A stretch of 64,000 nucleotides of DNA from VRUE01 sp963718755 (GCA_963718755.1 OY970376.1:620001-684000), one strand, 5' to 3'; shown: positions 1 to 9,988, counted from the stretch's first letter. Notes: a model not told the origin generated them from the letters alone. Translations and numbers: made by a program.

Positions 1-998
1 CCACCACTCTCGCCTACCCCCTCGGCGATATCGCGATGCTGGCCATAGTCGTCGGCATCATCGCGCTAACCGGCTGGCGCCCCGGTCGCACCTGGTCGAT
101 GTTGTTGGCTGGCCTCGCGGCGCTGGTCGTCGCCGACATCGCCTACACCCTCCAGCTGACCGAGGAAGCCCTTCCCGGTGGCAACTGGGTCGAACCGATC
201 TACCTGATCGGCGCGGTCTGCCTCGGTGCCTCGGTCTGGCAGCCCGCTGCCGCGACCGAGATCACCTCACCTCAGGAGCGGCGGCGCGAGATGGTCGTGC
301 CGGCGGTCTTCGCGGGGGTGATGATCGGCCTCTTCGCGATCCAGTACTTCAGCGCCAGCAGCAGCCTCTCCACCGTCCTCTGGGCGGCGACGATGACCGC
401 CGTGGTCGTCCGCCTCGGAATGAGCGACCGCGAGAACCGCGAGCTGCTCGAGCAGGTGCGGACCGACGCCTTGACCGGGCTCGGCAACCAGGGCCGGATG
501 CAGGTCGACCTGCCGATCCGCGTCGCCCAGGCGAGCGAGAGCAAACCGATCTCGCTGCTGCTCTTCGACCTCAACGGCTTCAAGCACTACAACGACACCT
601 TCGGCCACCCGGCCGGCGACGAGCTGCTCGTTCGCTTCGGCGCGGCACTCAGGCGCGCAGTCGGCGAAGACGGAGATGCCTACCGGATCGGCGGCGACGA
701 GTTCTGTGTGCTGCTCAGCTGCGAGCGGGACCGCTTCGACGCGGTGAGCAAGGCTGCCGCCCAGGCGCTGACGGCCACCGGCCCGGGGTTCGCGGTGAGC
801 TCCGCCTGGGGAGCGGTCGAAGTGCCGGCCGAGGAGGCCGAGGCCGGGGCCGCGCTGCAGCTGGCGGACACGCGCATGTACGCGCAGAAGGAGTCGCGAC
901 GACTTGCCCATGCGGAGCTGCTCGAACCAACCGTGACCGCGGTCGGGGCCGGGAAAAGCGACGAAGAGGTCTCGCCCCTCCCCCGCCCCGCTACCTAG
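1..998 (+). CDS. Membrane GGDEF protein, probable diguanylate cyclase (5' truncated by window edge)
   Basis: Probably makes c-di-GMP from two GTP. The open frame runs in from the left edge: codons before the first ATG at 36 already read like membrane segment (YPLGDIAML), so the start lies outside the window. At least two or three hydrophobic segments precede a cytoplasmic GGDEF domain. The domain opens with DALTGLGNQGRM, has the metal-site pattern LLLFDLNGFKHYNDTFGH and a perfect GGDEF active-site loop (690-704). No EAL domain follows. The C-terminus overlaps the convergent TetR gene by 8 bases. An RxxD inhibitory site before GGDEF is not obvious (DGDAY is present instead), so product inhibition may be weak. 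Family assignment is secure; activity is inferred from the intact motif. Confidence 0.93.
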   Translation, partial: TTLAYPLGDIAMLAIVVGIIALTGWRPGRTWSMLLAGLAALVVADIAYTLQLTEEALPGGNWVEPIYLIGAVCLGASVWQPAAATEITSPQERRREMVVPAVFAGVMIGLFAIQYFSASSSLSTVLWAATMTAVVVRLGMSDRENRELLEQVRTDALTGLGNQGRMQVDLPIRVAQASESKPISLLLFDLNGFKHYNDTFGHPAGDELLVRFGAALRRAVGEDGDAYRIGGDEFCVLLSCERDRFDAVSKAAAQALTATGPGFAVSSAWGAVEVPAEEAEAGAALQLADTRMYAQKESRRLAHAELLEPTVTAVGAGKSDEEVSPLPRPAT

Positions 999-1626
999 AG
1001 CTGAGGCCAGCGAGCAACGAATCAAGCGTGCGGCCGACGTCTTCCCTCATCTGCTCGGGATCGTCAGCGCGCGCCACCACCATCGCCGCCTCATCCAGAG
1101 CGCCCATCAGCACATGGGCCAGGGGGCGAACCGGCTGATCGGGGATCGCGCCCACCTCGATCGCAGCCTGCAGCGTCGCCTCGATCAAACCAAGTCCGTG
1201 CTCGGCGGCGATCTCTCGCCAACGGTCCCAGCCGAGCACCGACGGCCCGTCGAGCAGCGCTATCTGCTGGGCCTCGGGCTCGGTGCAGGCCGCCAGGAAC
1301 ATCTCGGCGCCGGCTCGCATCGCGTCGAGCGGCGCCGCCGCCCCACCTGAGAGCGCGCCTGAGGCGATCCTTTCCGCCAGCTCTCGCTCGACTCGTTCGT
1401 AGACCACCTCGAAGAGGTCCTTCTTGCCACCGAAATGGTGGTAGAGCGCTCCCCGGGTGACGCCGGCGGCGCGGACGATCTCCTCGGTCCCGACACCGCC
1501 GTAGCCGTGCTCGGCGAAAAGCGCCCGCGCCGCCTCGATCAGGGCCTCGCGGGTGGTCTCAGAACGCTCAGCTTGAGTGCGGCGCGGCGATTTCGGCGCC
1601 CGGTCAACGTTTGGTTTGACATTCAT
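991..1626 (-). CDS. TetR/AcrR family transcriptional regulator
   Basis: A 211-residue one-component repressor. The N-terminal helix-turn-helix is typical of TetR: EAARALFAEHGYGGVGTEEI followed by VRAAGVTRGALYHHFGGKKD. The C-terminal two thirds is the helical ligand-binding and dimer domain, whose ligand cannot be read. The frame is open further upstream, but the extra residues are Arg-rich and out of character, and the ATG at 1626 starts directly before the conserved domain. That start codon lies inside a 15-bp palindrome, suggesting autoregulation. The gene is divergent from the alpha/beta hydrolase at 1686, 60 bp away, which is its likely target. Confidence 0.93.
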   Translation of the reverse strand: MNVKPNVDRAPKSPRRTQAERSETTREALIEAARALFAEHGYGGVGTEEIVRAAGVTRGALYHHFGGKKDLFEVVYERVERELAERIASGALSGGAAAPLDAMRAGAEMFLAACTEPEAQQIALLDGPSVLGWDRWREIAAEHGLGLIEATLQAAIEVGAIPDQPVRPLAHVLMGALDEAAMVVARADDPEQMREDVGRTLDSLLAGLSSR

Positions 1627-1638
1627 ACTGTCTGTATG
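1624..1638. promoter_or_regulatory. Candidate TetR operator
   Basis: Perfect inverted repeat CATAC-N5-GTATG covering the start codon of the tetR gene and lying 48 bp before the divergent hydrolase. Size and symmetry fit TetR-family operators. Assignment to this regulator is inferred from position. Confidence 0.65.
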
Positions 1639-1685
1639 TAGCTTACGCGGCCCGTCGGTCGGAAACAACTCCCGAGGAGGGTGCA

Positions 1686-2528
1686 ATGAGCCAGTCAGAC
1701 CAGCGCCGCGAGATCGATCTACCCGCCGGAAGGATCCGCTACCGCGAGGCCGGCAAGGGCAAGCCAGTCGTCTTCGTCCACGGCTACCTGGTCGACGGCC
1801 GCCTTTGGGACGGTGTTGTCGACGGGCTCTCCGATCGCTTCCGCTGCCTCGCCCCCGACTGGCCGATCGGCGCTCAGCAGATCGCGATGAAGCCGGATGC
1901 GGACCTCTCCCCCTACGGCATCGCGGCGATCGTCGCCAGCTTTCTCGAGGCACTCGACCTCGAGGACGTGACGATCGTCGGCAACGACTCGGGCGGCGCG
2001 ATGTCCCAGGTCCTCGTCACCCGTCACCCCGAGCGCATCGGTCGCCTCGTGCTGACCAACTGCGACACGCACGAGAACTTCCCGCCGGGGATCTTCAAGA
2101 CGATGCCCCCAATCGCAGCCCTGCCCGGCGGCATGGCCGTGCTGGCCGCGCCATTCCGCATCCCCGCCCTGGCCCGGGCTGCCTTCAAGCCCTTCACCAA
2201 GAAGCCGATCCCCCCTGAGCTGATCGCCTCCTGGATGGCGCCGGCCCTCCACGACCCCGGGGTCAAACGCGACACCAAGAAGGTGACCGTCGGAATGAAC
2301 AAGCGCTACACGCTCGAGGCGGCGGAGAAGCTGCGCGGCTCCGAGCTGCCGATCCTGCTCACCTGGGCCCCGGGAGACCGGCTCTTCCCGCTCAAGTACG
2401 CAGAGCGACTTGCCGGCGAAGTGCCAAACGCACGGATCGTTCAGATCCCCGACGCGGCCACCTTCGTCCCGCTCGACCAGCCGCAGCGCCTGGCCGACGA
2501 GATCGCCGGCTTCGCCAGCTCTCCGTAG
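1686..2528 (+). CDS. Alpha/beta hydrolase, haloalkane dehalogenase/epoxide hydrolase-like, atypical catalytic triad
   Basis: A 280-residue alpha/beta-hydrolase fold protein with a strong AGGAGG ribosome binding site 5-10 bases before the ATG. The oxyanion-side HG motif is FVHGYLVDGR (near residue 32). The nucleophile elbow is VGNDSGG, which places Asp101 rather than Ser at the nucleophile position, as in dehalogenases and epoxide hydrolases. The acid-loop region reads TWAPGDRLFP. Where the catalytic His normally sits (pattern DxGHF) the sequence is DAATFVPLDQP, with Thr259 instead of His. Either the enzyme uses a changed mechanism or it is not a classical hydrolase. It is divergent from a TetR gene and probably controlled by it. 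The substrate is unknown. Confidence 0.85.
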   Translation: MSQSDQRREIDLPAGRIRYREAGKGKPVVFVHGYLVDGRLWDGVVDGLSDRFRCLAPDWPIGAQQIAMKPDADLSPYGIAAIVASFLEALDLEDVTIVGNDSGGAMSQVLVTRHPERIGRLVLTNCDTHENFPPGIFKTMPPIAALPGGMAVLAAPFRIPALARAAFKPFTKKPIPPELIASWMAPALHDPGVKRDTKKVTVGMNKRYTLEAAEKLRGSELPILLTWAPGDRLFPLKYAERLAGEVPNARIVQIPDAATFVPLDQPQRLADEIAGFASSP

Positions 2529-2533
2529 ATCGC

Positions 2534-2574
2534 GCGGTTCCTTTTTCGCGTTATGCGCGATTAAGGAACCACGC
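2534..2574. repeat. Palindromic hairpin element, copy 1 (GGTTCCTT...AAGGAACC)
   Basis: Arms GGTTCCTT (2536-2543) and AAGGAACC (2563-2570) enclose a second stem, TCGCG/CGCGA. It starts 6 bases after the hydrolase stop codon and could act as its terminator, although it has no T-tract. A second copy lies at 12061-12099 and shares the 17-mer GATTAAGGAACCACGCG, so this is a repeated element and not merely a local hairpin. Confidence 0.75.
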
Positions 2575-3055
2575 GCTGAGCTGGAATCTCGGTGTTTTCC
2601 GCTAGTTGCGGTTTTTTCGTCTGATCGAGGGGAGAGACTTACTCAACGCCCCCTACAGGACGGAGAGGGATTCATGCCCCAGGAGATCTTCGACCAGGAT
2701 CGGCCCCCAAGAAGGAGCTCGATGGCGAGACGGCTTGATGAAGCCTTCGCCGGCTGCGAGCAATGGACGCTCGCTCCGCCCACTCAGCGGCGCAGCGAGG
2801 CCGCCTTCAGCCCGCAGCTGCCCAGCTCCTCGAGGATGATCGGCGGCGGCGCCACGGTGCGCGCCCAAGAACCAGGCTGATCCCCAGCGACCAGCTGACG
2901 AATACCCAACGCGGTTGCCCCCAGCGCCTGCAGCGTGATCGAGGTGCTGCAGAGAACCGACGGCCCGCCGCAACTATGTCCCTTAAGTATGTGTACCGTG
3001 ATAATGCTCTAGGCGTTCCGTCACCGTAGCTTCGAGTCTGAGCAGGGAGAAGACG
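2575..3055. other. Intergenic region without a convincing gene
   Basis: No frame here has a start, a ribosome binding site and recognisable protein together. On the minus strand, about 2784-2970 reads as 60 protein-like codons ending in a stop (for example VAPPPIILEELGSCGLKA), but it lacks a start codon and has an in-frame stop upstream, so at most it is a decayed gene tail. The last 80 bases before 3056 are AT-richer and probably hold the promoter of the next gene. Confidence 0.5.
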
Positions 3056-4216
3056 ATGGCAGGCAACACGGGTCTCTACTACCCCTGGATCAATTTCCGG
3101 GATGACGACTGGGTCAAGCTGTCGCTGCTGTTTTGGAAGCGACTGGAGCGGATCGTTCCACCCTCACATCCGACGACTGACACTTCGATCGTCGCTGAGT
3201 TCGTCAACGAGGGCTTGATTCGGAACATCGACCCAACGGACAGCTCGGAGCAGATCGCAGACAGATTTGCCTCGGTGGTGGAGCGAAACGAAGCGCAACT
3301 CCGCGAGCGTTTCGGCGTCCAAGACCTGGATGGCGAACACTGGGCCCACGGCAGGCCCACGGCGCCTTTCGCGGCCGGAGACCTCGTGTACATCCATGTG
3401 TCGAAGGTGGCCTGGCCGCTTCAGGACGTATTGGCAGCCGGCGGCCTGAGCCAGCAAACCCGTGAGGGCGACGGGCGCTGGCTTGGCGTGCATCCCGAGA
3501 TTGCTCGCGTCTACATGACGCTCCTGGCAGACGAGATCGCGGAGCAGCGCATGTCCCACCCGGTTTCGGAAAGCGCGATCGACTTCGTCTGTGGCGGCGG
3601 ATGGTCAGTCGAGGCCCTCTCGTCCGCCCTGCTGGCAACGCCGGCGCCGGAGCCGGTTGGCGAAGCGGCCCGGTCGCCGGCTGCCGCGCTGGCGTTCGCG
3701 GCGCTGCGCACCGTGATTCCGGCGGACCTGCGATCGGTTCCCGTGCCGAAGATCCTCGAAGTCCGCTCGAAGTATGGGGAGGAGCTACTCGCCTTCCGTG
3801 ACTCGATCCAAAGCGTGGCCAACGACGCCGGGCTGGCCAAGATCACCGACCCCGATGCGTTCCAGGCTCAGTTGCAAGATGCGTATGACGACCGCGTCGC
3901 ACCATGGCTGCCGGCCCTTCGAAAGGACCTGCAAATCCTGGGCATCGCCACCGCGGAGGGTTGGCTGGGGGTAAAGCTCACCCTTCCACCCATCGTTGGA
4001 ACCGGGATCGCCGGGGTTGCCAACGACGAGGTCGTCGGTGCGACGGCGATACTCCTCGGCCTGGCCGGAACCGCAAGGGCGGCCAGAGCAGGTGCTCAAA
4101 CGGCGACACGCGAAAACCCAGCCGCGTACATGCTTCGCCTCGACCACGACCTGAACGTTCGGCCACTGCGCAAGAAGATCGGGCGCACCCTGCAAAAGCT
4201 CCTGCTCGGAGCCTGA
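3056..4216 (+). CDS. Conserved hypothetical protein (possibly DUF6236 family)
   Basis: A 386-residue soluble protein starting TGLYYPWINFRDDDWVKLSL. This opening resembles proteins I recall being grouped as DUF6236; the assignment is from memory and moderate. No signal peptide is visible. Two short hydrophobic stretches occur near residues 305-350 (LPPIVGTGIAGV and VGATAILLGLAG) and could be a hairpin membrane insertion. No catalytic motif is recognised. The gene stands alone between non-coding sequence and the convergent ETF dehydrogenase, and its base composition is less GC-rich than its neighbours, which would fit acquisition by transfer. Confidence 0.8.
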   Translation: MAGNTGLYYPWINFRDDDWVKLSLLFWKRLERIVPPSHPTTDTSIVAEFVNEGLIRNIDPTDSSEQIADRFASVVERNEAQLRERFGVQDLDGEHWAHGRPTAPFAAGDLVYIHVSKVAWPLQDVLAAGGLSQQTREGDGRWLGVHPEIARVYMTLLADEIAEQRMSHPVSESAIDFVCGGGWSVEALSSALLATPAPEPVGEAARSPAAALAFAALRTVIPADLRSVPVPKILEVRSKYGEELLAFRDSIQSVANDAGLAKITDPDAFQAQLQDAYDDRVAPWLPALRKDLQILGIATAEGWLGVKLTLPPIVGTGIAGVANDEVVGATAILLGLAGTARAARAGAQTATRENPAAYMLRLDHDLNVRPLRKKIGRTLQKLLLGA

Positions 4217-4218
4217 GC

Positions 4219-5928
4219 TCAGGTCTCCTGATACAGCGGGCCGTCGCCACCCTCGGGGAGGGTGAGGCGGCCGCCCTTGGCGGTGATCGCGCCGCACTGG
4301 ACGCAGTTGGAGGCGGTGACGTGGACGTCCACCTCCGCAGCGCCGTTCTCGAGCTGCTCGTCGGGGATTTCGTAGACCTGGGCCGGGCACATCGAGACCC
4401 AGGTCTGGGCGAGCTCGCGCGGCACCTTGGTCTGGATCCGGACGTGATTGGGCGCGTCGTCGCGGGTCGCGTTGCCCGACAGGAAGACCGAGTCGAGCTT
4501 GTTGAAGGTGACCTCGTTGTCGGGCTTGGGGTACCGGCTGGCGGCCTTGCCGATGTGCATCGCCGGCTCGGCGTTGTCCTCGACCTTCATGTGGCCGGGT
4601 GGGAAGTTGCCTTTGCTGGCGACGAGCATGTTGGCGACGATGCCGCCGCGGATCAGCCCCTTGGTCAGCGGCTGCTTCATGTTGCGCGACTTGTAGAGGT
4701 CCTTCTCGATCACCGAGCCGCGGATCTTCTCGTCGTAGCTTTCGAAGTTGACCGAGTCGATGTCCTTCTTCAGTGACTCGACGATCGATTCCGCCGCGTA
4801 CATCCCGGCGTGCATCGCGTAGTGGACGCCGGCGAGCTCGGCGATGTTGACCATGCCGGCGGCGTCGCCGGCGACCAGCATGCCGGGCACCGAGAAGCGC
4901 TTCGGCAGCGAGAAGTAGCCGCCGGAGGGGATCGTCTTCGCCCCCCAGCCAACCCGCTTGCCGCCCTCGATGATCTTGGCGATAAAGGGGTGCTGCTTGA
5001 ACCGCTGCAACTCGTCGTGGACCGAGAAGGTCGCGTCGGTGTAGTCGAGGCCGACGACAAGGCCGAAGCAGACCTTGTCCTCGCCCATCGGGTAGATGAA
5101 GCTGCCACCCGCCTCCTTGTATTTGCCGCCCCAGCGCAGCGGCCAGCCGAGCGTGTGGATCACCCGGTCGAGCGGCTTCGGCACCTCCCAGATCTCCTTC
5201 ACGCCGAGCTCCCACGCCTGCGGGTCGGAGCCGTCACGCATGTTGAAGTAGTCGAAGGCCCCGTAGGTGAGGTGACCGATCGTGCCCTCGGCCAGCACCG
5301 TCGCCTTGGCGACGACATCGGAGCCGGGCTCGAAGTTGCCGAGCTCCTCACCGTCCTTGCCACGGCCGCGGTCTCCGGAGCGCACGCCCTTGACGATCCG
5401 GTCCTCGACCAGGAGCTTGGTCGCGGCGGTCTCGGAGAGGATGTAGACGCCGGCCTCTTCGGCTTTGTCGGCGAGGAAGCGGCCCAGTTTCGAGACCGAC
5501 ATCGTGTAGGTGCCCTCTTTGCGGAAGTTGGGCGGCGGCGGCTTCAGCGGGATCGCCGCCTTCGAGGTGAGGAAATACGTGGCGTCCTTGGTCACCTCCT
5601 GGTAGACCGGCGGCCAATCTCCAGGGTCCATGTCCGGGAAGAGCCTGGTCATCGCCGAGGGATCGACGTTGGCGCCGGAGAGCAGGTGGGCACCCGCGAC
5701 TTTGCCCTTCTCGATCACCGCGACCGGGACTTCGCCGAGCTTCTCGGTCAGCTCGGGCTCGTCCTCAAGCAGCTGCATCAATTTGTTGGCGCAGGCGAGG
5801 CCCGCCGGGCCCCCGCCGACAATCGCGACACCGACCTCGATCCGCTCGTCGACCGGATCGGTCGGCGGGCCGATCACGTCGGCTGAATCGAACGGCGGCG
5901 GGTAATCGATGGGCTTGACGGCGGGCAT
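4219..5928 (-). CDS. Electron transfer flavoprotein-ubiquinone/menaquinone oxidoreductase (ETF dehydrogenase)
   Basis: A 569-residue flavoprotein that would pass electrons from reduced ETF to the membrane quinone pool. The FAD-binding Rossmann motif VAIVGGGPAGLACANK lies near residues 33-48, and the central region follows the FixC/ETF-QO pattern (AGDAAGMVNIAEL, SGNATRDDAPNH). The C-terminal ferredoxin-like part contains MCPAQVYEI and NCVQCGAITAKGG. Only three of the four cysteines expected for the 4Fe-4S cluster are visible: CxxC is followed by AIT where the third Cys of CxxCxxC normally stands. An AGGAG site precedes the ATG. It is the last gene of an etfB-etfA-ETF dehydrogenase operon, which supports the role. 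Confidence 0.93.
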   Translation of the reverse strand: MPAVKPIDYPPPFDSADVIGPPTDPVDERIEVGVAIVGGGPAGLACANKLMQLLEDEPELTEKLGEVPVAVIEKGKVAGAHLLSGANVDPSAMTRLFPDMDPGDWPPVYQEVTKDATYFLTSKAAIPLKPPPPNFRKEGTYTMSVSKLGRFLADKAEEAGVYILSETAATKLLVEDRIVKGVRSGDRGRGKDGEELGNFEPGSDVVAKATVLAEGTIGHLTYGAFDYFNMRDGSDPQAWELGVKEIWEVPKPLDRVIHTLGWPLRWGGKYKEAGGSFIYPMGEDKVCFGLVVGLDYTDATFSVHDELQRFKQHPFIAKIIEGGKRVGWGAKTIPSGGYFSLPKRFSVPGMLVAGDAAGMVNIAELAGVHYAMHAGMYAAESIVESLKKDIDSVNFESYDEKIRGSVIEKDLYKSRNMKQPLTKGLIRGGIVANMLVASKGNFPPGHMKVEDNAEPAMHIGKAASRYPKPDNEVTFNKLDSVFLSGNATRDDAPNHVRIQTKVPRELAQTWVSMCPAQVYEIPDEQLENGAAEVDVHVTASNCVQCGAITAKGGRLTLPEGGDGPLYQET

Positions 5929-5971
5929 CTCTTGCTCCTTTACGCAGTCGAGGAAGGGCTGAGCCGGTGGC

Positions 5972-6946
5972 TCAGCCCGCCCTCTTCGCCTTGATCGCCT
6001 CGGTCAGCTTGGGGACGATCTTGTGCAGATCGCCGACCACACCGAGATCCGAGAACTCGAAGATCGGCGCGTTCTGGTCCTTGTTGATCGCGAGGATGTT
6101 CTCCGAGTTCTGCATCCCGACCTTGTGCTGGATCGCGCCGGAGATGCCGGCGGCCAGGTAGAGCTTCGGCGCGACCGTCTTGCCGGTCTGGCCGATCTGG
6201 GCCGCGTAGGGGTACCAGCCTGCGTCGACCACGGCGCGGGTCGCGGCAACTGCCCCGCCCATCGCCTCGGCCAGTTCCTCGCACTGCTCGAAGCCCTCTT
6301 TGGCGCCCAGCCCGCGACCGCCGCCGACGAGAATCTCAGCGTCCTCGATGTTGACGTCGGCACCGCGCTGCTCGCCGCGCTGGACCAGCTTCGCCTTGGA
6401 AGACCAGGGCGAGAGCTCGACGTCTACGTCGACGACCTCGGCGCTGCCGCCGCTCTCCTTGGCGTCGAAAGCATTTAGGCGACCGATGATGATGCCCGGC
6501 TCACTGACGTAGCCCACGTCGGCGATCTGGGAGTCCTGCAGGATCGGGCGCTCGACGACCAGCTTGCCGTCCTGCACCTTGACCTGCGTCACCTCCATCG
6601 TCACGCCGGCGTTGAGGCGAGCGGTGAGGCCAGCGCCGATCTCGAAGCCGAGCAGGCCGCCGCCGAACAGCGCGTAGCCAAAGCCCTCGCTCTGGATGAC
6701 CTTGGCCATCGCGTCGATGATCGGCTGAGCTAGACCCTCGGGCACGCTCTTGGCCCGGTAGACCTTGGCCGCGCCCCAGTTGCCGAGCGAAGCGCAGGCG
6801 TCGTCGGCGACCTCGCCTACCACCAGCGCGGCGGCCTCGCCGCCGATTTCGCCGGCCAGCTTGGCCGCCTCGGAGATTGCCCCGAGCGAGTTTTTGTTGA
6901 AGTTGCCCTCGTCATCGTGGAGGGCGTAAACCAGGATGCCTGCCAT
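5972..6946 (-). CDS. etfA: Electron transfer flavoprotein alpha subunit
   Basis: A 324-residue ETF alpha subunit that holds FAD and accepts electrons from acyl-CoA dehydrogenases. The C-terminal FAD-binding region is clear: GQTGKTVAPKLYLAAGISGA, then IQHKVGMQNSENILAINKDQ and PIFEFSDLGVVGDLHKIVP. The N-terminal domain pairs with EtfB. The ATG follows the etfB stop codon directly, with two bases overlapping the same trinucleotide region, so the two subunits are translationally coupled. Its likely partner dehydrogenase is the acyl-CoA dehydrogenase at 16581, although other ones may exist outside the window. Confidence 0.97.
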   Translation of the reverse strand: MAGILVYALHDDEGNFNKNSLGAISEAAKLAGEIGGEAAALVVGEVADDACASLGNWGAAKVYRAKSVPEGLAQPIIDAMAKVIQSEGFGYALFGGGLLGFEIGAGLTARLNAGVTMEVTQVKVQDGKLVVERPILQDSQIADVGYVSEPGIIIGRLNAFDAKESGGSAEVVDVDVELSPWSSKAKLVQRGEQRGADVNIEDAEILVGGGRGLGAKEGFEQCEELAEAMGGAVAATRAVVDAGWYPYAAQIGQTGKTVAPKLYLAAGISGAIQHKVGMQNSENILAINKDQNAPIFEFSDLGVVGDLHKIVPKLTEAIKAKRAG

Positions 6947-7738
6947 CTAGATCAGCTTCCTCTCGTCGAGCCAGGCGACGATCTTTTCGACCGTCTCGTT
7001 GGTGTCCTCGTCCTCGATGATCTCCCCTGCCTGCTTGGCAGGCGGCGGGTTGAGCGCGAGAACCGTGGTCTTGGAGCCGGCCTCGCCGACCATGCCGGCG
7101 TCGATGCCGACGTCGCCGGTCGCCTTGCCGTCGAGCGGTTTTTTCTTCGCCCCCATGATCGCTTTCAGGCTCGGGTAGCGCGGCTCGTTGATCGCGTCGC
7201 CGACGCTGATCACAGCGGGCAACTCAATCTCGACCGTGTCGTAGCCGTACTCGGCCTGGCGCTCGCAGCGCAGCTTGCCGTCGGTGACGTCGATCTTGAT
7301 CACCTGCGTCAGCGAGGGCATCTGCAGGTGGTCGGCGACGACGGCACCGATCGTGTAGCACTCGCCGTCATCGGACTGCTGGCCGAGCAGGACCAGATCC
7401 GGGCTCTCGGACTCGAGCACTTTGGCCAGCGAGTAGCCGGTGGCGCAGACGTCGGAGCCCTGCAGGGCGTCGTCGGAGAGGTGCACCGAGCGGTCGGCGC
7501 CGAGCGCCACCGCCTTGTGCAGTGCGCGGACCGCCGAATCGGGGCCCATCGTCACCGCGACGACCTCCTCGACCGGGATCGCGCCGCCCTCCTTGATCTG
7601 CATGGCGGCCTCAATGGCATGGGTATCGAAGGGGTTGAGGTTTTTCTCGCCGCTGCGGTCCAAACGCATCGTGTTGGAGTCGATGCGCTTCTGGACGGCG
7701 GCGTCCGGAACCTCCTTGACCAGGACGCAGATCTTCAA
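6947..7738 (-). CDS. etfB: Electron transfer flavoprotein beta subunit
   Basis: A 263-residue ETF beta subunit, which binds AMP and the partner dehydrogenase. It opens MKICVLVKEVPD and contains the family patterns ALGADRSVHLSDD and LLGQQSDDGECYTIGAVVAD, the latter forming the nucleotide site. The start codon reads TTG, supported by an AGGAGG site about 8 bases upstream. It is the first gene of the etfB-etfA-ETF dehydrogenase operon and is preceded by a strong palindromic operator at 7772-7787. Confidence 0.97.
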   Translation of the reverse strand: MKICVLVKEVPDAAVQKRIDSNTMRLDRSGEKNLNPFDTHAIEAAMQIKEGGAIPVEEVVAVTMGPDSAVRALHKAVALGADRSVHLSDDALQGSDVCATGYSLAKVLESESPDLVLLGQQSDDGECYTIGAVVADHLQMPSLTQVIKIDVTDGKLRCERQAEYGYDTVEIELPAVISVGDAINEPRYPSLKAIMGAKKKPLDGKATGDVGIDAGMVGEAGSKTTVLALNPPPAKQAGEIIEDEDTNETVEKIVAWLDERKLI

Positions 7739-7771
7739 GTTACAAGCCTCCTTGGCAGTTGCTCAGGCTGG

Positions 7772-7787
7772 TTGACTGACCAGTCAA
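7772..7787. promoter_or_regulatory. Palindromic operator upstream of etfB
   Basis: Near-perfect palindrome TTGACTG-AC-CAGTCAA about 35 bp before the etfB start. The first six bases also match a -35 hexamer, so a bound repressor would block the promoter. Symmetry and gene context fit TetR-type fatty acid degradation regulators, but the regulator is not identified. Confidence 0.65.
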
Positions 7788-7847
7788 TCAGTCTATCTAT
7801 ACATCTGGACGTGTGCTATTCGGCGTGACCTAAATCACGCTTGGAAC

Positions 7848-8276
7848 CTACGATTCTTCCCGCTCGTGGCGCTCTTTTGCGCCCTCGCGGATGAAGTCGA
7901 CGATCTCGTCGGTGCCGGCGCCCGGCGTGAAGACCGCGGCGACCCCCAGTTGCTTCAGCTCGGGGATGTCCTCGGCTGGGATCGTGCCCCCGACCGTGAC
8001 CAGGACGTCGTCGACGCCCTGCTCCTTCAGCAGCGCGACCACTTTCGGCACCAAAGTCATGTGGGCACCGGAGAGGATCGAGAGGCCGACCGCGTCGGCG
8101 TCCTCCTGGATCACCGTCTCGGCGATCTGCTCCGGCGTCTGGTGCAGGCCGGTGTAGATCACCTCCATGCCCGCGTCGCGCAGCGCCCGGGCGATGATCT
8201 TGGCGCCGCGATCGTGCCCATCCAGGCCAGGCTTGGCGACGACGACGCGGATCTTGCGGGCGGTTGCGGCCTCCAT
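7848..8276 (-). CDS. Acyl-CoA mutase small subunit, cobalamin-binding domain
   Basis: A 142-residue protein consisting only of the B12-binding domain of methylmalonyl-CoA mutase-type enzymes. The DxHxxG motif (DGHDRG, residues 19-24) supplies His21 as lower axial cobalt ligand, and SILSGAH and VGGTIP complete the cobalamin pocket. It follows the large subunit gene by 14 bp in the same operon, so the enzyme is split into catalytic and B12 subunits as in isobutyryl-CoA and 2-hydroxyisobutyryl-CoA mutases. Confidence 0.95.
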   Translation of the reverse strand: MEAATARKIRVVVAKPGLDGHDRGAKIIARALRDAGMEVIYTGLHQTPEQIAETVIQEDADAVGLSILSGAHMTLVPKVVALLKEQGVDDVLVTVGGTIPAEDIPELKQLGVAAVFTPGAGTDEIVDFIREGAKERHEREES

Positions 8277-8290
8277 AGCGGCGGGGAAGC

Positions 8291-9913
<1,623 letters not shown>

Positions 9914-9938
9914 GCGAACAGTCTAGGCGCGACCCGCT

Positions 9939-9988
9939 GACGTGCCGCCACTTAGGCGTCCATATGGGTGCCTAAGTGACGGCACGTC
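9939..9988. terminator. Inverted repeat between HAD and mutase genes, probable terminator
   Basis: Arms of 19 bp (9939-9957 and 9970-9988) with one mismatch and a 12-base loop around CATATG. The right arm reaches the stop codon of the HAD gene, so the stem would form at the end of that transcript and just before the mutase gene. No T-tract is present, so termination is inferred from stem strength and position. Confidence 0.6.

Noticed and set aside
267..1025. Long minus-strand open frame opposite the GGDEF gene
   Set aside because: High-GC shadow frame; protein is Arg/His/Gly-rich with no domain, while the plus strand has a clear GGDEF domain.
2784..2970. Minus-strand protein-like tail (VAPPPIILEELGSCGLKA)
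   Set aside because: No start codon, in-frame stop upstream and no recognisable family; at best a decayed gene end.
3785..5215. 476-codon frame overlapping the ETF dehydrogenase
   Set aside because: Shadow of the real gene in another frame; Arg-rich and without any family resemblance.
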